Of a DNA stretch of 64,000 nucleotides, positions 60,905 to 64,000 are shown piece after piece. The DNA is taken from the NCBI GenBank assembly GCA_017464645.1, contig JAFTZF010000001.1:1-64000 (forward strand), in the 5' to 3' direction. The notes below the pieces were generated by a model. That model saw nothing but the letters and a program-made list of their open reading frames with translations. It was not told the DNA's origin and ran no database searches. The position numbers and the translations under genes were made by a program. Position 1 is the stretch's first letter, and each line of letters begins with the position of its first letter. This DNA comes from Lachnospiraceae bacterium. Its GTDB lineage: Bacteria; Bacillota_A; Clostridia; Lachnospirales; Lachnospiraceae.

Positions 60905-63111
60905 GACCGAAACGACTGCAGGTCAGTGCCTGGGGGCCCTATGCAGGCCAGGTGACCATAGATTTTGAACAGGTGACCCGGGAAGGGATCTATCTCATTA
61001 CCGGTCCTACCGGTGCGGGAAAAACGGCTCTTTTTGATGCCATCGCATTCGCTCTTTACGGAAATGTAAGCGGCCAGGTGCGGGAAAAGGACAGTCTGCG
61101 CAGTGATTTTGCAGATGTGAACCAGCCCACCTTTGCAGAGCTTTCTTTTTCCCACAAGGGAAAAGAATATGTGATCCGCCGGAGCCCTCGATATGAGAGG
61201 CCAAAGAAGCGGGGCGAGGGCGTGATGATGGAGCCCGAGACCGCCTATCTGCAGGGAGAGGACGGCCTCCTGGTGCAAGGAGCCTCTGAGGTCACTGAGC
61301 AGGTGAGAAGCCTGCTGGGACTGGACTATCGCCAGTTTAAGCAGCTGTCCATGATTGCCCAGGGAGAATTTATGGAGCTGTTGACAGCCTCCTCCAAGGA
61401 ACGGACCCAGATTTTGCGGGACGTGTTCGGTACAGAGCAGTACGAACGGTTTCAGCAGCTGCTGACAGAGCGGGCAAAAGAATTGTATGTGCAGATCCAG
61501 GAGCAGCGCCACCGCATGGAAGAGGCGGTAGGAGCTGTACTGGATGAATCTCCCCGCTGGCAGGAGCTGGCTCAGGGGCCGAATTATGCCTGGGGCCGGA
61601 TTCTGGAGTATCTAAAGGAGAGCCAAAAACAGGAGAAAAAAGAGATCGCCAGTCTGGAGAAACAGATTCTGCAGCTGGAGGAAAGCTATAAAGAATTGGT
61701 AGAAGCAGTGTCTGCCGCCCGGGTTCAGGGGCAGCAGCTGGAAGCGTACAGACAGGCCCTGCTGCAGCTGAAGCAGCTGGAGGAGAAGAAGCCTGCAGTA
61801 GAAGCGAAAAAAGAGGAGCTGCAGCTGTGGAAAAAGGCGGCGCCTCTGCGGGTATATCTTCAGGAAAAGGCGAAGCTTCGCTGCCAGCAGGAGGAATATT
61901 TGCAGGCAGACGGGGCATACCAAAAAGAAAAGCAGCAGTATGAGCGGCTGGATGACCTGCATAGGAAAGCAGCGGCAGGCATTTTGGCCAGTGACCTTGC
62001 AGAGGGGCAGCCCTGTCCCGTGTGCGGTTCCCTGCAGCATCCCAGGAAGGCTCAGCTGCCGGCGGAGGTGGCCACAGAGAGCCAGCTGAAGGCCATGAAG
62101 CAGAGCTGTGAGAAAAAGGCCCGGGAGACCTCCCGCCTGCAGGAGCAGTGCGCGGGAGCCTATGGCAGACTTCAGCTGCAGGAGCAGCAGTTAAAGGAGC
62201 AGGTGCCGGAGCTCTCGGATGAAGCCGGCAGAAAGCAGCTACTCATGCTGGCAAAGCAGCCCCAGCCGGACACCGCAGGTATGGAAGAACAGATCATCCG
62301 GTTTGAAGCCCAGCTGCAGCGGCAGCAGGAGCGGCTTCAGCAGCTGGAGCAGGAAAATAAACAGCTGACCCGGGAGCGGCAGCCGGAAGAGGCTTTTGCG
62401 GAATTTCGACTGGAACTGCAAAAAAAGGAAGAACAATTGCAGTCCCTGGAGACAGACCGCAGAGCATTGCATCAGAAAAAGGAGCGGCTGGCAGCTAAGA
62501 ACCTTTCCAATCAGCGGGCCTTTGCATCCCTCCAGGAGCGCTCCGGCAAACGGGAAGCCCTGGAGCAGCAGTACGGGGTGGTCAGTGATCTGGAAAAGGC
62601 CGCCAAGGGACAGAATCCCAAGCGTCTGGTGTTTGAGCAGTATGTACTGGCGGGATTTTTCGAGGAGATCCTGGCGGCAGCCAACCAGCGGCTCCAGCGG
62701 ATGACAGAAGGGCGCTATTTACTGTCCAGAGCTCGTCAGGTGTCCGATGCCAGGACCAAGGAGAGCATGGAACTGCAGGTGCTGGATGCCTATACAGGCA
62801 AATACCGGTCAGCCAAGACCCTGTCCGGAGGAGAATCCTTCAAGGCGGCTCTGTCCATGGCCCTTGGCATGTCGGATGTGATCCAGGCCTATGCCGGCGG
62901 TATCGAGATCGAAGCGCTGTTTTTGGACGAGGGCTTTGGCACCCTGGATCAGGAGTCCCTGGATCAGGCCATTCATGTGCTCATGTCCCTGAGTTCAGGC
63001 CGGCGCAGTATTGGGATCATCTCCCATGTGGGTGAGTTAAAGGAGCGGATTTCCAGACAGATCGTGGTGGAAAAGACCAATCAGGGAAGTCTGGTATCTC
63101 TGCAGTATTAA
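60901..63111 (+). CDS. sbcC: exonuclease SbcC, short form
   Basis: 736 residues, well short of the ~1000 usual for SbcC. Walker A GPTGAGKT is at 35-42, the ABC signature LSGGESF and Walker B LFLDEGFGTLD are near the end. The zinc hook CPVCG is near residue 370, roughly central. The ATPase ends and hook are intact, so the saving is in the coiled coil (glutamine/leucine-rich arms). The reading frame is unbroken, so this looks like a compact functional form, not a deletion. Confidence 0.92.
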   Translation: MRPKRLQVSAWGPYAGQVTIDFEQVTREGIYLITGPTGAGKTALFDAIAFALYGNVSGQVREKDSLRSDFADVNQPTFAELSFSHKGKEYVIRRSPRYERPKKRGEGVMMEPETAYLQGEDGLLVQGASEVTEQVRSLLGLDYRQFKQLSMIAQGEFMELLTASSKERTQILRDVFGTEQYERFQQLLTERAKELYVQIQEQRHRMEEAVGAVLDESPRWQELAQGPNYAWGRILEYLKESQKQEKKEIASLEKQILQLEESYKELVEAVSAARVQGQQLEAYRQALLQLKQLEEKKPAVEAKKEELQLWKKAAPLRVYLQEKAKLRCQQEEYLQADGAYQKEKQQYERLDDLHRKAAAGILASDLAEGQPCPVCGSLQHPRKAQLPAEVATESQLKAMKQSCEKKARETSRLQEQCAGAYGRLQLQEQQLKEQVPELSDEAGRKQLLMLAKQPQPDTAGMEEQIIRFEAQLQRQQERLQQLEQENKQLTRERQPEEAFAEFRLELQKKEEQLQSLETDRRALHQKKERLAAKNLSNQRAFASLQERSGKREALEQQYGVVSDLEKAAKGQNPKRLVFEQYVLAGFFEEILAAANQRLQRMTEGRYLLSRARQVSDARTKESMELQVLDAYTGKYRSAKTLSGGESFKAALSMALGMSDVIQAYAGGIEIEALFLDEGFGTLDQESLDQAIHVLMSLSSGRRSIGIISHVGELKERISRQIVVEKTNQGSLVSLQY

Positions 63112-63142
63112 AGATTTAGGAAGTTAAGAAAGAGAACAGAGC

Positions 63143-64000
63143 ATGAGACAAAGAAATACAAAACAGACACAGGCCACATGGAAGCGGACAAAGAGGCTGG
63201 CAGTCATACTGGTGACCCTCTTGTGCCTTGGCCTGTCCGGCTGCTCCGGGCTTGACAATACAGAAATTGTGCTGACTACGGGCCTTTCCGGAAATCAGCT
63301 GTTCAAGGTGGGCAGCAGCGCATGCACACTGCCCGAGGCCATGATTTATGTGGATGCCTATGTGGAGCAGTATGAAACTGTCTATGGTGTGGAGATGTGG
63401 AGCCATGATTTTGGCGGCATCACATTTGAAGAATATGTAAAGAACGATGTGATATCCCAGCTGGCCACCGTCAAGGCCATAACCCTTCTGGCTGAGGAAT
63501 ATGAAGTGGCTTTGAATGAAGAGGAAGAGGAGCAGGTCAAAGAAGCGGCCAAAGAGTACTATGAATCTTTGGGCCAGGAAGAACGGGATTGGATGAAACT
63601 GAAAGAAAAGAATGCAGAGGCCCTGTTCTATGACCATCTGTTGGCCGAAAAGGTCTATGAGGAAATCACTAAGGATGTAAATACCGAGGTCAGTGATGAT
63701 GAGGCCCGGGTAATTACCGTCCAGCAGATATTTTTAGAGACCACCCGTGCGGGAGAAAGCGGCCAGGAGGCTCTTTCCCCGGAAGAAAAGCAGGAGGTTT
63801 ATGAGCGGGCCCGGGATATCCTGATGCAGATCGAAGAAGGCCGTGAATTTCAGATCCTTGCCTCCGTTTATCATCAGGGAGAAGAACAGAGCACGGTTAC
63901 CTTTGGGCGAGGCGAAAGAGAGTAGGCCTACGAAGACGTGGCCTTTGCCCTGGAAAAAGACCAGGTGAGCCCTATCATCGAGACCCAGAAGGGATATTAT
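63143..64000 (+). pseudogene. parvulin-type foldase lipoprotein, interrupted by an in-frame stop (partial)
   Basis: The lipobox LSGC (VTLLCLGLSGC) marks a lipoprotein. A SurA/PrsA-like N-terminal helical region follows (~60-190), then the start of a PpiC rotamase domain (ITVQQIFLE). The frame stops at TAG 63923-63925, directly after GRGERE, yet continues in the same frame to the window edge with typical rotamase sequence (AYEDVAFALEKDQVSPIIET). One C-to-T change in a CAG codon would explain it. It is either a recent nonsense mutation or a sequencing error; the true C-terminus lies outside the window. Confidence 0.75.

Noticed and set aside
63923..63925. TAG as a pyrrolysine codon
   Set aside because: Foldase lipoproteins are not known pyrrolysine proteins and no pyrrolysine gene is in the window; a nonsense change or read error is simpler.
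1..64000. CRISPR arrays, rRNA, intact insertion sequences or prophage genes
   Set aside because: No regularly spaced repeats, rRNA sequence, transposase or phage structural gene was seen on either strand.

Overview
The window reads as chromosome of a strictly anaerobic Gram-positive bacterium, most likely a Lachnospiraceae member of the gut Clostridia. The grounds are strong AGGAGG ribosome binding sites, near-balanced base composition, DapL/DapF diaminopimelate synthesis, a flavodiiron/rubredoxin/thioredoxin oxygen defence set, a K+-dependent membrane pyrophosphatase, and an HdrABC-FlxABCD module. The genus cannot be fixed from the sequence alone. The window opens inside an RHS gene and ends inside a foldase lipoprotein gene; it contains two tRNAs and no rRNA, CRISPR array or intact insertion sequence.

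Layout. 1-2.7 kb: AT-rich end of an RHS polymorphic toxin with a papain-like protease tip, a candidate immunity gene, and small or decayed orphans. 2.7-8.6 kb: housekeeping genes (folC, pheA, degV-like, YkvI-type transporter, superoxide dismutase). 8.7-11.7 kb: tRNA-Pro followed by an AT-rich patch of membrane genes of unknown function and a membrane-bound XRE regulator. 11.8-16.2 kb: trxA-trxB, rubredoxin, a Crp/Fnr regulator and a four-domain flavodiiron protein. 16.3-24.2 kb: a Fic pseudogene, dapF-dapL, asnA, an azlC pseudogene, a cold shock gene, an M23 peptidase, an amidohydrolase and truA. 24.3-37.1 kb: a 12-gene redox operon. 37.2-64 kb: an unknown gene, a MATE pump, a CsoR-type regulator with ybaK and a ComEC-like hydrolase, hppA, a 5'-nucleotidase, tRNA-Glu, parE-parC, a hydroxyacid dehydrogenase, glnS, a MocR regulator, maf, two HAD phosphatases, sbcD-sbcC and a foldase lipoprotein with an in-frame stop.

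The most interesting unit is 24660-37047. It encodes an LDH-fold dehydrogenase carrying the malate-dehydrogenase specificity arginine, HdrB-HdrC-HdrA, FlxD-C-B-A, a FrdB-like iron-sulfur protein, a soluble fumarate-reductase-type flavoprotein without the covalent-FAD histidine, an AspT-like exchanger and two-subunit fumarase. Together these give oxaloacetate to malate to fumarate to succinate, plus a complete NADH-linked bifurcation-type Hdr/Flx complex. I infer a cytosolic electron-confurcating or -bifurcating fumarate reductase that could link NADH, ferredoxin and fumarate without a membrane anchor.

The second notable unit is a regulatory one. Three promoters around the Crp/Fnr gene (trxA, rubredoxin, flavodiiron) each carry a TGTGA-N5-TCACA-type palindrome centred 33-34 bp upstream of the -10 end, which is the class II activator position. 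The regulator's recognition helix has the R-E-x3-R pattern by which CRP reads TGTGA.
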